From an uncultured Massilia sp. (GTDB lineage Bacteria; Pseudomonadota; Gammaproteobacteria; Burkholderiales; Burkholderiaceae_D): a stretch of 64,000 nt of DNA. The stretch spans positions 145,182 through 209,181 of the forward strand of contig CAJYXO010000116.1 in NCBI GenBank assembly GCA_913778765.1. The letters run 5' to 3'. Made by a program: the position numbers and the translations under genes. Within the stretch, counting starts at the first letter, position 1. Every line of letters begins with the position of its first letter. The notes beneath the pieces are model-generated. The model worked only from the letters and a program-made list of their open reading frames with translations, was not told where the DNA came from and made no database searches. Positions 36,944 to 47,474 of this stretch are shown here, in pieces.

Positions 36944-38434
36944 TTACAAGGATTTGCGGAGGCTGACGGGCGGGATTTTCAGCGCCTCACGGTATTTCGC
37001 AACCGTGCGGCGCGCGATCACCATTCCCTGTTCCCCTAGCATCTCCGCGATCTTGCTGTCGGATAAAGGGTTCTTGGGGTCTTCTGCTCCTGTGAGTTGA
37101 ACGATGAGAGCCCGGATCGCGGTCGAGGATGCTTCTCCTCCGGCCTCGGTCGCGACGTGACTCCCGAAAAAGTATTTCAGCTCGAACATGCCATGCGGCG
37201 TCAGCATATATTTCTGCGTTGTGACGCGAGAAATTGTGCTCTCATGTAGACCTAGTGTATCAGCAATCTCACGTAAAACAAGGGGCCGCATGGCAACCGC
37301 GCCATGCGAAAAAAAGTTCCGTTGGCGGTCGACGATGGCTTGCGCTACGCGCAGGATCGTGTCGAAGCGCTGGCGCATGTTCTTGATGAGCCACTTGGCT
37401 TCCTGCAACTGCGCGTTCAATTGCGATTCCGATTTTCCCTGTTTCAGCAGCGAGGCGTACACGCTGTTCACGCGCAGGCGCGGCATCACTTCGGGATTCA
37501 GCTGCACGCTCCAGCCGTCCTTGGCGCGGCGCACGATCACGTCCGGCACGACGAAGTCCGACACGTCGGACGCGAATTCCGCGCCTGGATGCGGGTTGCA
37601 CTGGCGGATGACGGCCTGCGCTTCGCGCAGGTCTTCGTCGTCGCAATCGAGGGCCTTCTTGAGCTTGTTGAATTCGCGCTGCGCGAACCAGGTCAGGTAG
37701 CGTTCGACGATGGTCAGGGCCATGCGGCGCGTCACCAGCGGCACGCCGGGCATGCGGCGGATCTGCAGCGCCAGGCATTCGGCGGCGCTGCGCGCACCGA
37801 CGCCGGGCGGGTCCATGCTTTGCACCAGCGCCAGCGCCGTGCGCAGCTCGTCGAACTCGATCTCCAGTTCGGCCGGCATGCGCGCATGCAGCTCGTCCAG
37901 CGATTCTTCCAGGTAGCCGTTGTCGTCGAGGGCGTCGACCACGACTTCGACCAGCGCGCAATCGCGCGGCGAGACGCAGGTCATGCGCACCTGTTCCATC
38001 AGGTGTTCGCGCAGCGAAATGGGGCTGGCCTCCAGCTGCGGGCGGCCGTCCTCTTCCTCGCCGCCCGAACCGCCGCGGCCCGGCTCGCCCCACTCCATGT
38101 CGTGTTCGGCGCCGTGCGCTTCGTCGCCGCCTTCATGCTGCGCTTCGCCTTCGCCGCCGCCATTGGCGCCGCCCTCCTCGCCGCCGTTCGACGGCGCCGG
38201 CGCTTCGCCCGCGTTCGAGGACGAGGCGCCGTTGTTGATGGCGCCGTCCGCCAGCAGGCGCACCGAGCGGTCGAGCGGATCGTCGAGGCGTTCGAGCAGC
38301 GGGTTCTCGCCCAGCACCTGTTCGATCTCCTGGTGCAGCTCGAGCGTGGACAACTGCAGCAGCCGGATCGACTGCTGCAATTGCGGCGTCAGCGCAAGGT
38401 GCTGAGATGTTTTGAGCTGCAGCGTCTGTTTCAT
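36944..38434 (-). CDS. rpoN: RNA polymerase sigma-54 factor
   Basis: 496 residues. The Gln/Leu-rich region I is [20 protein letters not shown]. An acidic, Gly/Glu-rich region II lies at about 70-140 ([14 protein letters not shown]). The core-binding and HTH regions ([21 protein letters not shown]) are followed by the RpoN box [10 protein letters not shown] near the C-terminus. It directs polymerase to -24/-12 promoters with AAA+ activators. It lies 3 bp after lptB in the LPS-transport/rpoN operon. Confidence 0.97.
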   Translation of the reverse strand: MKQTLQLKTSQHLALTPQLQQSIRLLQLSTLELHQEIEQVLGENPLLERLDDPLDRSVRLLADGAINNGASSSNAGEAPAPSNGGEEGGANGGGEGEAQHEGGDEAHGAEHDMEWGEPGRGGSGGEEEDGRPQLEASPISLREHLMEQVRMTCVSPRDCALVEVVVDALDDNGYLEESLDELHARMPAELEIEFDELRTALALVQSMDPPGVGARSAAECLALQIRRMPGVPLVTRRMALTIVERYLTWFAQREFNKLKKALDCDDEDLREAQAVIRQCNPHPGAEFASDVSDFVVPDVIVRRAKDGWSVQLNPEVMPRLRVNSVYASLLKQGKSESQLNAQLQEAKWLIKNMRQRFDTILRVAQAIVDRQRNFFSHGAVAMRPLVLREIADTLGLHESTISRVTTQKYMLTPHGMFELKYFFGSHVATEAGGEASSTAIRALIVQLTGAEDPKNPLSDSKIAEMLGEQGMVIARRTVAKYREALKIPPVSLRKSL

Positions 38435-38437
38435 AAA

Positions 38438-39217
38438 CTACATCCGGAAATGTTCACCCAGGTAGACGCGGCGTACGGATTCGTTGGCAATGATATCGTC
38501 AGGACGGCCGGATGCCAGCACGGCGCCCTGGTTGATGATGTAGGCGCGATCGCAGATGCCGAGCGTCTCGCGCACGTTGTGGTCGGTGATCAGCACGCCG
38601 ATGCCGCGCTCCTTCAGGAAGCGGACGATGCGCTGGATCTCGATCACGGCGATCGGGTCGACGCCGGCAAAAGGTTCGTCGAGCAGCACGAAGCGCGGAT
38701 CGGTGGCGAGCGCGCGCGCGATCTCCACGCGGCGCCGTTCGCCGCCCGACAGCGACAGCGCCGGGTTCTCGCGCAGCTTCTCGATCTGCAGTTCCGCCAG
38801 CAGCGCGTCGAGGCGTTCCTGGATGCGGTTCTTGGACAGCGGCTTGCCGTTCTCGTGCTGCAGTTCCAGCACGGCGCGGATGTTCTCTTCCACCGTCAGC
38901 TTGCGGAACACCGAGGCTTCCTGCGGCAGGTAGGACAGGCCGAGATTCGCGCGGCGGTGGATCGGCAGGCTCGTGATGTCGGTGCCGTTGATGACGATGG
39001 CGCCGGCATCGGCCGGCACCAGGCCCACGATCATGTAGAACGAGGTCGTCTTGCCGGCGCCGTTCGGGCCGAGCAGGCCGACCACTTCGCCGCAGGCGAC
39101 TTCCAGGGACACGTCGCGCACGACAAGGCGCTTGCCGTAGCTCTTCTGCAGTCCCTTGGCGACCAGGGTGCTGCCGCAGCCGGCGATGGCGGCGGCGTCT
39201 GCGTGGACATCCATCAT
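38438..39217 (-). CDS. lptB: LPS export ABC transporter ATP-binding protein LptB
   Basis: 259 residues. Walker A GPNGAGKTTSFYMIVG, signature ALSLSGGERRRVEIARAL, Walker B VLLDEPFAGVDP and the His switch ITDHNVRETL are all intact. It powers lipopolysaccharide extraction with LptFG (encoded elsewhere). The ATG at 39217 overlaps the lptA TGA by 4 bp, and a short N-terminal extension (MMDVHADAAAIAGCG) precedes the ABC fold. Longer frames upstream run inside lptA in a different frame. Confidence 0.96.
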   Translation of the reverse strand: MMDVHADAAAIAGCGSTLVAKGLQKSYGKRLVVRDVSLEVACGEVVGLLGPNGAGKTTSFYMIVGLVPADAGAIVINGTDITSLPIHRRANLGLSYLPQEASVFRKLTVEENIRAVLELQHENGKPLSKNRIQERLDALLAELQIEKLRENPALSLSGGERRRVEIARALATDPRFVLLDEPFAGVDPIAVIEIQRIVRFLKERGIGVLITDHNVRETLGICDRAYIINQGAVLASGRPDDIIANESVRRVYLGEHFRM

Positions 39218-39783
39218 TGTTTCGCCGCCCCCGCCGATGGCGCTGCCGCCGGCGCAGTACGGCGCGGCGCGATGATGACGGTGCCGCGTCCGCCGCCCGG
39301 CTTGCTTTCGCCGCTGGCGTCGTTGTGCACGTTGGCCTGCTCCGTGCGGTTGTCGTAGGAGATGAAGGGGCCGTTCACTTCGCTGGTCACGCGCTTGCCC
39401 TCGATCTGCTTGACGATGGCGTTCGAGAACAGCTTGACCACTTCGGTACGCTCGTCGTATTCGATGCGCTGGGCCTGGCCTTCGGTCCACAGGTCCGGAC
39501 CGCCGTCGCGTTTCTGGCGGAAGCTTGCGCTCTTGTTGGCGGCCGAAGTCAGGACCACGGTCATGTAGCCTTCCGGCGATTCCTTCAGCACGGCCTTGTC
39601 GGCCTTGATCAGCAGGGTGCCGCGCGTCAGCACGACATTGCCGGTGAAGATGCGGGTCTGGGTGACCTCGTCGATGTGGGCGTCGTCGAAATCGACCTTT
39701 GCCTGCTTGAGCGAATCGGCGCGCTCGGCCATTGCGGTCAGGCTTGCCAGCGAAAGGGCGAAGACTGCGAATATTTTTTTCAT
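39214..39783 (-). CDS. lptA: Periplasmic LPS transport protein LptA
   Basis: 189 residues. The signal peptide MKKIFAVFALSLASLTAMA is followed by an OstA-like beta-jellyroll (VDFDDAHIDEVTQTRIFTGN, VLTRGTLLIKADKAVL). A Pro/Ala-rich tail ends the protein. It forms the periplasmic bridge for LPS between LptC and LptD. It lies between lptC (40 bp) and lptB (4-bp overlap). Confidence 0.94.
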   Translation of the reverse strand: MKKIFAVFALSLASLTAMAERADSLKQAKVDFDDAHIDEVTQTRIFTGNVVLTRGTLLIKADKAVLKESPEGYMTVVLTSAANKSASFRQKRDGGPDLWTEGQAQRIEYDERTEVVKLFSNAIVKQIEGKRVTSEVNGPFISYDNRTEQANVHNDASGESKPGGGRGTVIIAPRRTAPAAAPSAGAAKQ

Positions 39784-39823
39784 TGGAAGCGAGTCCTTTC
39801 AGTTGTTCTGTCGGCGCCGCCGT

Positions 39824-40432
39824 TCAACGCGACGTGCGCGGCGGATAGATGAGCTGGCCGCGCCCGCCCATCGTCACCTGCTGCGTGGCGTTGTTGGCCA
39901 CCATGCCGACGCCGTTGACGGAAGCCGTGCCGAGCTTCATCTCGATCGGCTTGTCGGTCTTGGCGATGTCTTCGTCCGGCAGGAAGGTCAGCGCCTCGGT
40001 GCGGATGCGCAGCGGCTGCGTGGTCTTGCCGGCGGGGCGCACGATGTCGACGTTGCCGGCCAGGTCGATCTGGTTCTGGTCCTGGTTCACATGGGCGGTA
40101 TTCGCCGTGATGGTCATGCGCGGACGGTCGGGGCTCATGCCCTGCACCACCGGCTTGTCGATCAGCGAGGTGTTGTCGGACGGGCGGTGGGTCAGGCGCT
40201 CGCCCGAGATCACGTATTTCGGCTGGCCGGTCTCCGACATCCGCACGAAGCTGAAGTTGTCGATGATGTAGTCGGGGTCGTTGCCGACGTCGACGCGGTG
40301 CCCGTCAGCTTCGCCGCGCATCACCTGCACCAGCCAGAAGCTGCCGAAGGCGAAGAACACGGCCGCCAGCATCAGCGCCAGCAGGCGCCAGCGGTGCGCG
40401 GTACGCTTGTTGACGTAGGTGGTCGTGGCCAT
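39824..40432 (-). CDS. lptC: LPS export system protein LptC
   Basis: About 202 residues with one N-terminal membrane anchor (WRLLALMLAAVFFAFGSFWL) and an LptC/OstA-like periplasmic domain (PDYIIDNFSFVRMSETGQPKY, IDLAGNVDIVRPAG). It receives LPS from the LptBFG complex and passes it to LptA. I start at ATG 40432 (MATTTYVNKR); the longer version needs a TTG overlapping kdsC and has no better ribosome-binding site. Confidence 0.9.
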   Translation of the reverse strand: MATTTYVNKRTAHRWRLLALMLAAVFFAFGSFWLVQVMRGEADGHRVDVGNDPDYIIDNFSFVRMSETGQPKYVISGERLTHRPSDNTSLIDKPVVQGMSPDRPRMTITANTAHVNQDQNQIDLAGNVDIVRPAGKTTQPLRIRTEALTFLPDEDIAKTDKPIEMKLGTASVNGVGMVANNATQQVTMGGRGQLIYPPRTSR

Positions 40433-40445
40433 GGCTTGGGTCGGA

Positions 40446-40976
40446 TTATCCAAAGTAGGGCGCCAATGCCTGTTCGTAGCTGCCCTGGGCGCGCATCACC
40501 ATGTCGCAGACTTCGCGCACGGCGCCGCGGCCGCCCGGATTCCTGGTCACGTAGTGGGCGCGGTACTGCACTTCCGGATGGCCGCTCGGCACCGTGACGG
40601 CAAAGCCGACGCGGGTGAACAGCGGCAGGTCGATCACGTCGTCGCCGATGTAGCCGCACTCCTCGGCCGTCACGCCGGTCTTTTCCAGCAGCTCGGCGAA
40701 GGCCAGGCGCTTGTCGTGCTGGCCCTGGAACACGTGGGTGATCCCGAGGTCGGCCGCGCGCTTGACGACGATCGGCGAATTCCTCGCGCTGATGATCGCG
40801 GTCTGCACGCCGGTGCGGTTCAGCAGCTGGATGCCGAGGCCGTCCAGCACATAGAAGGTCTTGGTGATCTCGCCGTTGGCATCGTAGGTCAGGCTGCCGT
40901 CGGTGAGCACGCCGTCGACGTCGAAGATCATGACCTTCACGCGCGCCGCGCGCAGAGTATGTTCCAGCGGAGTCAT
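40446..40976 (-). CDS. kdsC: 3-deoxy-D-manno-octulosonate 8-phosphate phosphatase
   Basis: 176 residues of the HAD superfamily, C0 type without a cap. The nucleophile motif is FDVDGVLTDG, motif II is TAIISARNS and motif III/IV is YIGDDVIDLPLF. It releases Kdo from Kdo-8-phosphate. It lies 1 bp after kdsD, the preceding enzyme's gene. Confidence 0.96.
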   Translation of the reverse strand: MTPLEHTLRAARVKVMIFDVDGVLTDGSLTYDANGEITKTFYVLDGLGIQLLNRTGVQTAIISARNSPIVVKRAADLGITHVFQGQHDKRLAFAELLEKTGVTAEECGYIGDDVIDLPLFTRVGFAVTVPSGHPEVQYRAHYVTRNPGGRGAVREVCDMVMRAQGSYEQALAPYFG

Positions 40977-40977
40977 G

Positions 40978-42000
40978 TCAGATCACCTTGGCGCGGGTCA
41001 GGTCGTGGATGTGCAGGGCGCCCACCAATACATCGTCCTGGTCGGTCACCAGCATCTGGTTGATGCGGAATTCTTCCATCACGGCGACGGCGTCGACCGC
41101 CAGCTGCTCCGGATGGATGCGGCGCGGGTTCGCGTGCATGACGTCGCGAATGGTCAGGCTGCTGAAGTCGTGGGTCTTCTCGAACAGACGGCGCAGGTCG
41201 CCGTCGGTGAACACGCCGACCGGGCGGCCGGCATCGTCGACGATGGCGGTCATGCCCATGCCCTTCTGCGAAATCTCCAGCAGGGCTTCGGTCAGCGGCG
41301 CATCCGGTTTGACTTGCGGGACGGCGTCGCCGCTGCGCATCACGTCGCGCACGTGGGTCAGCAGCTTGCGGCCCAGGGCGCCGCCCGGGTGCGACAGGGC
41401 GAAATCTTCCGACTTGAAGCCGCGCAGTTCCAGCAGCGCCACGGCGAGGGCGTCGCCCAGCGCCAGGGTGACGGTGGTGGAAGTGGTCGGCGCCAGGTTC
41501 AGCGGGCAGGCTTCCTTCTCCACCGAGACGTCGAGGTGGACGTCCGACACCTGGGCCAGGCGCGAGGACGGCTTGCCGGAGATGCCGATCACGGGCACGC
41601 CCATGCGCTTGACGGCCGGGATCACGACCGCCAGCTCGGCGCTTTCGCCGGAATACGAGATCGCGATCAGCACGTCCTGCGGGGTAACCATGCCGAGGTC
41701 GCCGTGCGCCGCTTCGGCCGGGTGCAGGAACAGGGCCGGGGTGCCGGTCGAGGCCAGGGTGGCGGCGATCTTGCGGCCGATGTGACCGGATTTGCCGATG
41801 CCCGACACCACCACGCGGCCCTCGCAGGCCAGCATCAGGGCGACCGCACGCGGCAGGCTGTCGTCCTGGCCGAGGCGCGCGCTGAGCTTGCGGATCGCTT
41901 CGCCCTCGATGTCCAGGGTCTGGCGGGCCAGCGCCAGAGCGCGTTGCGCCTGGGTCTCGTCAAAACTTGTCAGCATTATTTTTTCATCGGTTACACTCAT
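40978..42000 (-). CDS. kdsD: D-arabinose 5-phosphate isomerase
   Basis: 340 residues: a sugar isomerase (SIS) domain with GRVVVSGIGKSGHIGRKIAA and ISYSGESAEL, then two CBS domains (ISQKGMGMTAIVDDAGRPVG, VMEEFRINQMLVTDQD). It makes arabinose 5-phosphate for Kdo synthesis. The ATG at 42000 (MSVTDEK) was chosen over upstream starts that run into the divergent promoter region shared with the Kef-type antiporter. It heads the seven-gene operon ending with hpf. Confidence 0.95.
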   Translation of the reverse strand: MSVTDEKIMLTSFDETQAQRALALARQTLDIEGEAIRKLSARLGQDDSLPRAVALMLACEGRVVVSGIGKSGHIGRKIAATLASTGTPALFLHPAEAAHGDLGMVTPQDVLIAISYSGESAELAVVIPAVKRMGVPVIGISGKPSSRLAQVSDVHLDVSVEKEACPLNLAPTTSTTVTLALGDALAVALLELRGFKSEDFALSHPGGALGRKLLTHVRDVMRSGDAVPQVKPDAPLTEALLEISQKGMGMTAIVDDAGRPVGVFTDGDLRRLFEKTHDFSSLTIRDVMHANPRRIHPEQLAVDAVAVMEEFRINQMLVTDQDDVLVGALHIHDLTRAKVI

Positions 42001-42088
42001 GGTGGAAGTATAGCCGAATTGGGAAAGCAAAAAACTTGCCAGATGTAACCGGATACACATATTTACAGGACACCGACGACCGCCCCGC

Positions 42089-44071
42089 ATGACATCAGGC
42101 CTTGAACTCACCCTCTTATTGCTGGGCAGCGCAGTCCTCGGCGTGGTCGCGTTCCGGATGCTCCACCTGCCCCCGATGCTGGGTTACCTGGCCGTCGGCG
42201 TCCTGATCGGACCGCATGCCCTGAACCTGGCCGACAACGGCGCCTCCACCCACGCGCTGGCCGAATTCGGCGTGGTCTTCCTGATGTTCTCGATCGGCCT
42301 CGAATTCTCGCTGGCCCAGTTGCGCGCCATGCGCCGCATCGTGTTCGGGCTCGGACTGGCCCAGGTGACGCTGACCGTCCTGATTACCGTGCTGGCGGCG
42401 GTGCTGGCGCCGCGCCTGCCGGCGCCGCTGCACATCGGCTGGCAGGCCGCGCTGGCGCTGGGCGGCGCGCTGGCCATGTCGTCCACCGCGATCGTCTCCA
42501 AGCTGCTGACCGAGCGCCTCGAACTGGAAAGCGAGCATGGGCGCCGCATCATCGGGATCCTGCTGTTCCAGGACCTGGCGGTGGTGCCGCTGCTGATCCT
42601 GATTCCTTCGCTGGCGCGGCCGGCCGAGGAACTGGCGATGAACCTGGCCTGGGCCGGCGTGAAAGCCGCCGGCGTGCTGGCGCTGCTGCTGTTCTTCGGC
42701 CAGAAGTGGATGCGGCGCTGGTTCACCATCGTCGCCAAGCGCCGCTCGCAGGAGCTTTTCATGCTCAACCTGCTGCTGGTGACCCTGGGCGCGGCCTGGA
42801 TCACGGAGCGCGCCGGCCTGTCGATGGCGCTGGGGGCCTTCGTGGCCGGCATGCTGATCTCCGAGACGCAATACAAACACCAGGTGGAAGAAGACATCAA
42901 GCCCTTCCGCGACGTGCTGCTCGGCCTGTTCTTCATCAGCACCGGCATGCTGCTCAACCTGGAGCTGGTGGTGCGCAACTGGTGGATCGTGCTGGCGATG
43001 CTGGCGGTGCCGGTCTTGCTCAAGTTCGCGCTGATCGCGGCGCTGGCCAAGGCCTTCGGCTCCTCCGACGGGGTGGCGATGCGCACCGGCCTGGCGCTGG
43101 CCCAGGCCGGCGAATTCGGCTTCGTGCTGCTGAACCTGGCCTCGGGTTCGAAGCTGATCGATCCCTACCTGATCCAGCTGGTGCTGGCGGCGATGGTGCT
43201 GTCGATGCTGGCGGCGCCCTTCGTGATCGCCAACAGCGACAAGCTGGTCATGAAGATGGCGTCCAACGAATGGATGCTGCAGTCGCTGCAGCTGACGCAG
43301 ATCGCGAGCCGCACGATGGCTGCGCAGAAGCACGTGATCATCGCCGGCTTCGGGCGCAGCGGCCAGAGCCTGGCCACCCTGCTGTCCGAGGAAAAGCTGC
43401 CCTGGTATGCGCTCGACCTCGACCCCGAACGGGTCCAGGAAGCGCGCGCGGCCGGCGCCAACGTCTCCTACGGCGACTGCTCGCGCCGCGAAGCCCTGAT
43501 CGCGGCCGGCATCAACCGCGCCAGCGCGCTGGTGATCACCTTCGCCGACACCCGCCTGGCGCTCAAGGTGCTGCACCTGGTGCACGAGCTGGCGCCCAAG
43601 CTGCCGGTGATCGTGCGCGCCCACGACGACACCGAACTGGACGTCCTGAAACGCGCCGGCGCCACCGAGGTCGTGCCGGAGGCGCTGGAATCGAGCCTGA
43701 TGCTGGCCTCGCACGCGCTGGTGGTGATGGGGGTGCCGCTGCGCCGCGTCGTGCACCGGGTGCAGGCCGCGCGCGACGAGCGCTATGCCTCGCTGCGCGG
43801 CTTCTTCCACGGCGCCGGCGACGTCCGGGAAGACCCCGAGCACAGCTACGTGCGCCTGCACTCGGTGGTGCTGGCCGAGGATGCGGGGGCGGTCGGCCGC
43901 TGCGTCGGCGACCTTGGACTGATTGAAGTGGGCGCCGAAGTGACGGCGGTCCGGCGCGGCAACCAGCGCATCGAGCCGGACGAGGACACCGAGCTGCGCG
44001 CCGGCGACGTGGTGGTGCTGCGCGGGACCGGGATGGCGGTGTCGCGGGCCGAGGGGCGCTTGCTCCGCTGA
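42089..44071 (+). CDS. CPA2 monovalent cation:proton antiporter with RCK domains (KefB/KefC-like)
   Basis: 660 residues. About twelve membrane helices (residues 1-390, from LLLLGSAVLGVVAFRML onward) form a Na/H-exchanger fold. A TrkA-N/RCK_N nucleotide-binding domain (HVIIAGFGRSGQSLATLL, then ALDLDPERVQEA) and a TrkA-C domain at the C-terminus follow. It probably exchanges K+ for H+ under nucleotide or glutathione-type control. No separate KefF/KefG-like ancillary gene is adjacent. It is divergent from kdsD with 88 bp between them, a common arrangement in betaproteobacteria. Confidence 0.92.
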   Translation: MTSGLELTLLLLGSAVLGVVAFRMLHLPPMLGYLAVGVLIGPHALNLADNGASTHALAEFGVVFLMFSIGLEFSLAQLRAMRRIVFGLGLAQVTLTVLITVLAAVLAPRLPAPLHIGWQAALALGGALAMSSTAIVSKLLTERLELESEHGRRIIGILLFQDLAVVPLLILIPSLARPAEELAMNLAWAGVKAAGVLALLLFFGQKWMRRWFTIVAKRRSQELFMLNLLLVTLGAAWITERAGLSMALGAFVAGMLISETQYKHQVEEDIKPFRDVLLGLFFISTGMLLNLELVVRNWWIVLAMLAVPVLLKFALIAALAKAFGSSDGVAMRTGLALAQAGEFGFVLLNLASGSKLIDPYLIQLVLAAMVLSMLAAPFVIANSDKLVMKMASNEWMLQSLQLTQIASRTMAAQKHVIIAGFGRSGQSLATLLSEEKLPWYALDLDPERVQEARAAGANVSYGDCSRREALIAAGINRASALVITFADTRLALKVLHLVHELAPKLPVIVRAHDDTELDVLKRAGATEVVPEALESSLMLASHALVVMGVPLRRVVHRVQAARDERYASLRGFFHGAGDVREDPEHSYVRLHSVVLAEDAGAVGRCVGDLGLIEVGAEVTAVRRGNQRIEPDEDTELRAGDVVVLRGTGMAVSRAEGRLLR

Positions 44072-44079
44072 TGTGAATC

Positions 44080-45210
<1,131 letters not shown>

Positions 45211-45287
45211 GGACATTCCTTTCAGCAATTACCCTAACATTACGCCAACTGGGCCGTATTGCAAGCGGAACCCGTCTGAAAGCGTTG

Positions 45288-46145
45288 TCAGAACGCCAGT
45301 TCGGCCGCCACTTCCTGCCCCACCCGCAGCAGGCTGCCGGCGCCGGCCGAGACGATGCAGTTCATGCCCATGCAGACGGCGCCGTCCATGCGCGGGTTGG
45401 CGCGGTAGGTCTGCAGGATGTCCATCGGGTCCCGGCCGGGGATGCCGGTGGCCTGGTCGATGGAGGGGATCGGGCAGCGCGCGCAGGGTTTGACCGGGCG
45501 GATTTCGGCCGTCCCGGTGCTGAGCGAGGCAAGGTAATCCTCTTCGAAGGCCGCCAGGCCGTCGACCACCAGGTTCGGCCGGAACCGGTCCATCGGCAGC
45601 GTGGAGCGGCCGGCCGCGCGCAGGCGTCCGTTCAGGTCGTCGAGCGAGGCCTGGCCGATCAGCAGCAGCGGGTAGCCGTCGGCGAAGCGGGTCTGCGAGG
45701 GCACGCCGCCGGTCCACTTGACGCTGGTGGGCCGGACGGCGTCATGGTGGAAACGCACCAGCCGGATCGGCTCGCGCACGCCGATCGCCTTGGCGAACCA
45801 GTCGGCGGCCACGTCGCCGGCATCAAGCGCGCGCACCGTATCGTCCCAGATCTGGACGCTGCGCAGCGAGGTTTCGGGCGCCTCGCGCCAGGCCAGCGGC
45901 AGCAGCAGGTCGCCCATGCCGGGCGCCTTGACGCGCAGGTTGCCGCCCTCCGGCAGCGGCCGGATCAGCGCCATGCGCGGATGTTCGCGCTGGCTCAGGA
46001 ACCGGCCGTCTTCGGTCACCAGCATCCATTCGCGGTCGTGCACGCCGTGGCTCGAAAGGCCGGACTCGAGCAGCGTGGCCTCCCGCACGGCAATGCCGCC
46101 GCAGGATTTGATGGGGTAGACGAGAAGATGGGTCAGGGTGGGCAT
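45288..46145 (-). CDS. MOSC domain protein (YcbX-like, no ferredoxin domain)
   Basis: 285 residues with an N-terminal MOSC_N beta-barrel (LLVYPIKSCGGIAVREATL, DREWMLVTEDGRFLSQREH) and a C-terminal MOSC domain. The catalytic cysteine region is KPCARCPIPSIDQATG, with GRDPMDILQTYR after it. Related YcbX/mARC proteins use the molybdenum cofactor to reduce N-hydroxylated compounds. The 2Fe-2S C-terminal domain of E. coli YcbX is absent, so an external partner would be needed. Confidence 0.87.
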   Translation of the reverse strand: MPTLTHLLVYPIKSCGGIAVREATLLESGLSSHGVHDREWMLVTEDGRFLSQREHPRMALIRPLPEGGNLRVKAPGMGDLLLPLAWREAPETSLRSVQIWDDTVRALDAGDVAADWFAKAIGVREPIRLVRFHHDAVRPTSVKWTGGVPSQTRFADGYPLLLIGQASLDDLNGRLRAAGRSTLPMDRFRPNLVVDGLAAFEEDYLASLSTGTAEIRPVKPCARCPIPSIDQATGIPGRDPMDILQTYRANPRMDGAVCMGMNCIVSAGAGSLLRVGQEVAAELAF

Positions 46146-46214
46146 GCGATACGTTGGCCCGTTTTTCGGGCGCGGAGCTTGGTCCCGCTAGTATCGCACC
46201 AATCCTTCGCCGGC

Positions 46215-47051
46215 TCAGGATTTTTGCGGGAAGGCCGACGCCAGGGCGTCGCGGTCGAAGCCGGGCGCATCGCTGCCGCCGACCGCATAGCGGTACAGCA
46301 CGGCCGCATAGATGCCGGACAGCGTGGCGTGCATCAGCATGCAAGCAAGGAAGGCCAGCACCGCGACGACGGCGACCAGCAGGGCCAGCAAGGGCGCCGC
46401 GGCGGTCGTGGCGAAGAACAGCGCCAGCAGCACGGCGCCTGCGATCAGGATGAAATACAGCAGGCCGAACGCTGCGTTCAACCCGGCCTGGCCGGCCAAG
46501 TTCTCGCCCCAGGTCCGCTTCAGGAGCGCCGAGCTCTCGGAAATCGCGTCCAGCGCGCCGCGCTCGCTGGTCGCGATCACCGGCACGACGAGGAAGGTGG
46601 CGACGGTCCAGCCGGCGCCGATCAGGCCGGCGATGAAGCGGCCGATGAAGCCGGCCCGTTCCTGGATCGCGCGCAGGATCACGCCGAGGGTGGCGGAAAT
46701 CACCGCATAGCCGAGGATGGCGCCGATGCGGCCGTTGGCGATGCGCAGGCCGTCGCCGAGGGTCGGGCTGCCGCCGTCGAGCCGGAGCATGACGGCGCCG
46801 ACCAGCGCCGTGTTGAAGTAGAAAATCACGAAGTACTGGACAACGTAGAACAGGAAAGCTGCCGAATACAGGCCGCCCTTCTTGAACCCGTCGATCGAGC
46901 CGAGACCGAACAGCGGCAGCGCGAAGGCGGCCAGCACCAGCATCAGCGAGACGGCCGAAATGATGGGAAACAGCAGCAGCCGATTGTCCTGCCTGAGCAC
47001 CTCGGCGCTGGCGCCGACGAGGACGAAGCTGCGTTTGAGACGGTCGAACAT
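46215..47051 (-). CDS. Integral membrane protein, DUF6159-like
   Basis: 278 residues with about six hydrophobic segments (LLLFPIISAVSLMLVLAAFA, GLLYFILIAGAVLLALFFA). The opening FDRLKRSFVLVGASAEVLRQ and the cytoplasmic stretch RGALDAISESSALLKRTWGE are seen in a conserved family of unknown function (DUF6159 as I recall it). ATG 47051 has GGGAG upstream and starts at the conserved opening. It is likely monocistronic. No function can be assigned. Confidence 0.78.
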   Translation of the reverse strand: MFDRLKRSFVLVGASAEVLRQDNRLLLFPIISAVSLMLVLAAFALPLFGLGSIDGFKKGGLYSAAFLFYVVQYFVIFYFNTALVGAVMLRLDGGSPTLGDGLRIANGRIGAILGYAVISATLGVILRAIQERAGFIGRFIAGLIGAGWTVATFLVVPVIATSERGALDAISESSALLKRTWGENLAGQAGLNAAFGLLYFILIAGAVLLALFFATTAAAPLLALLVAVVAVLAFLACMLMHATLSGIYAAVLYRYAVGGSDAPGFDRDALASAFPQKS

Positions 47052-47223
47052 GGGTTTGCTCCCTGAGGGGTTACCGGTGCGCGCAAGCTTAGCAGGCCGC
47101 CGCACCCCAAAATGCGCGCATTCTCACGGCATTGCCATCGTTGCCAATCCCACGTACCTAGGGGTCCCGCGCTTTCGACTGCGCGGGTGAGACATACCCT
47201 CCGGGTTGGATCGCCGATCTTCA

Positions 47224-47364
47224 GTGACCACAAGGCTTCCAGCCGTCGCGATCGAAGGTGTACGAGGTGAGCAGCTCGGCGCGGATTCGGTGGCGGCGAT
47301 CAGTGCCGTGTATCTGGCGGAGGATCCGTGTGCGGCGGCGAAGGAGTTCAGCACGCTGTTCTAG
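47224..47364 (+). pseudogene. Possible gene remnant, 46 codons
   Basis: A GTG-initiated frame ending in TAG at 47362-47364 reads as a plausible protein tail (ADSVAAISAVYLAEDP, then AKEFSTLF). There is no start signal or upstream coding sequence. It lies in the 47052-47474 gap, which otherwise holds a 7-bp hairpin CCCGCGC/GCGCGGG (47166-47187) and REP copy 3. I cannot name the parent gene. Confidence 0.25.
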
Positions 47365-47378
47365 GTGTTGCCCGTCAA

Positions 47379-47465
47379 CGTCGTTCCCGCGGAGGCGGGA
47401 ATCCAGGTTTGCATGCGCCGTCGAAACGCACCCAACCTGGATTCCCGCCTTCGCGGGAATGACGG
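47379..47465. repeat. REP/BIME-like paired palindromic repeat, copy 3
   Basis: CGTCGTTCCCGCGGAGGCGG and an inverted partner ending CGCGGGAATGACGG flank about 30 bp. It sits right after the phoX-like stop codon, where it may act on the 3' end of that mRNA. Confidence 0.87.
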
Positions 47466-47474
47466 TTCATCGAA

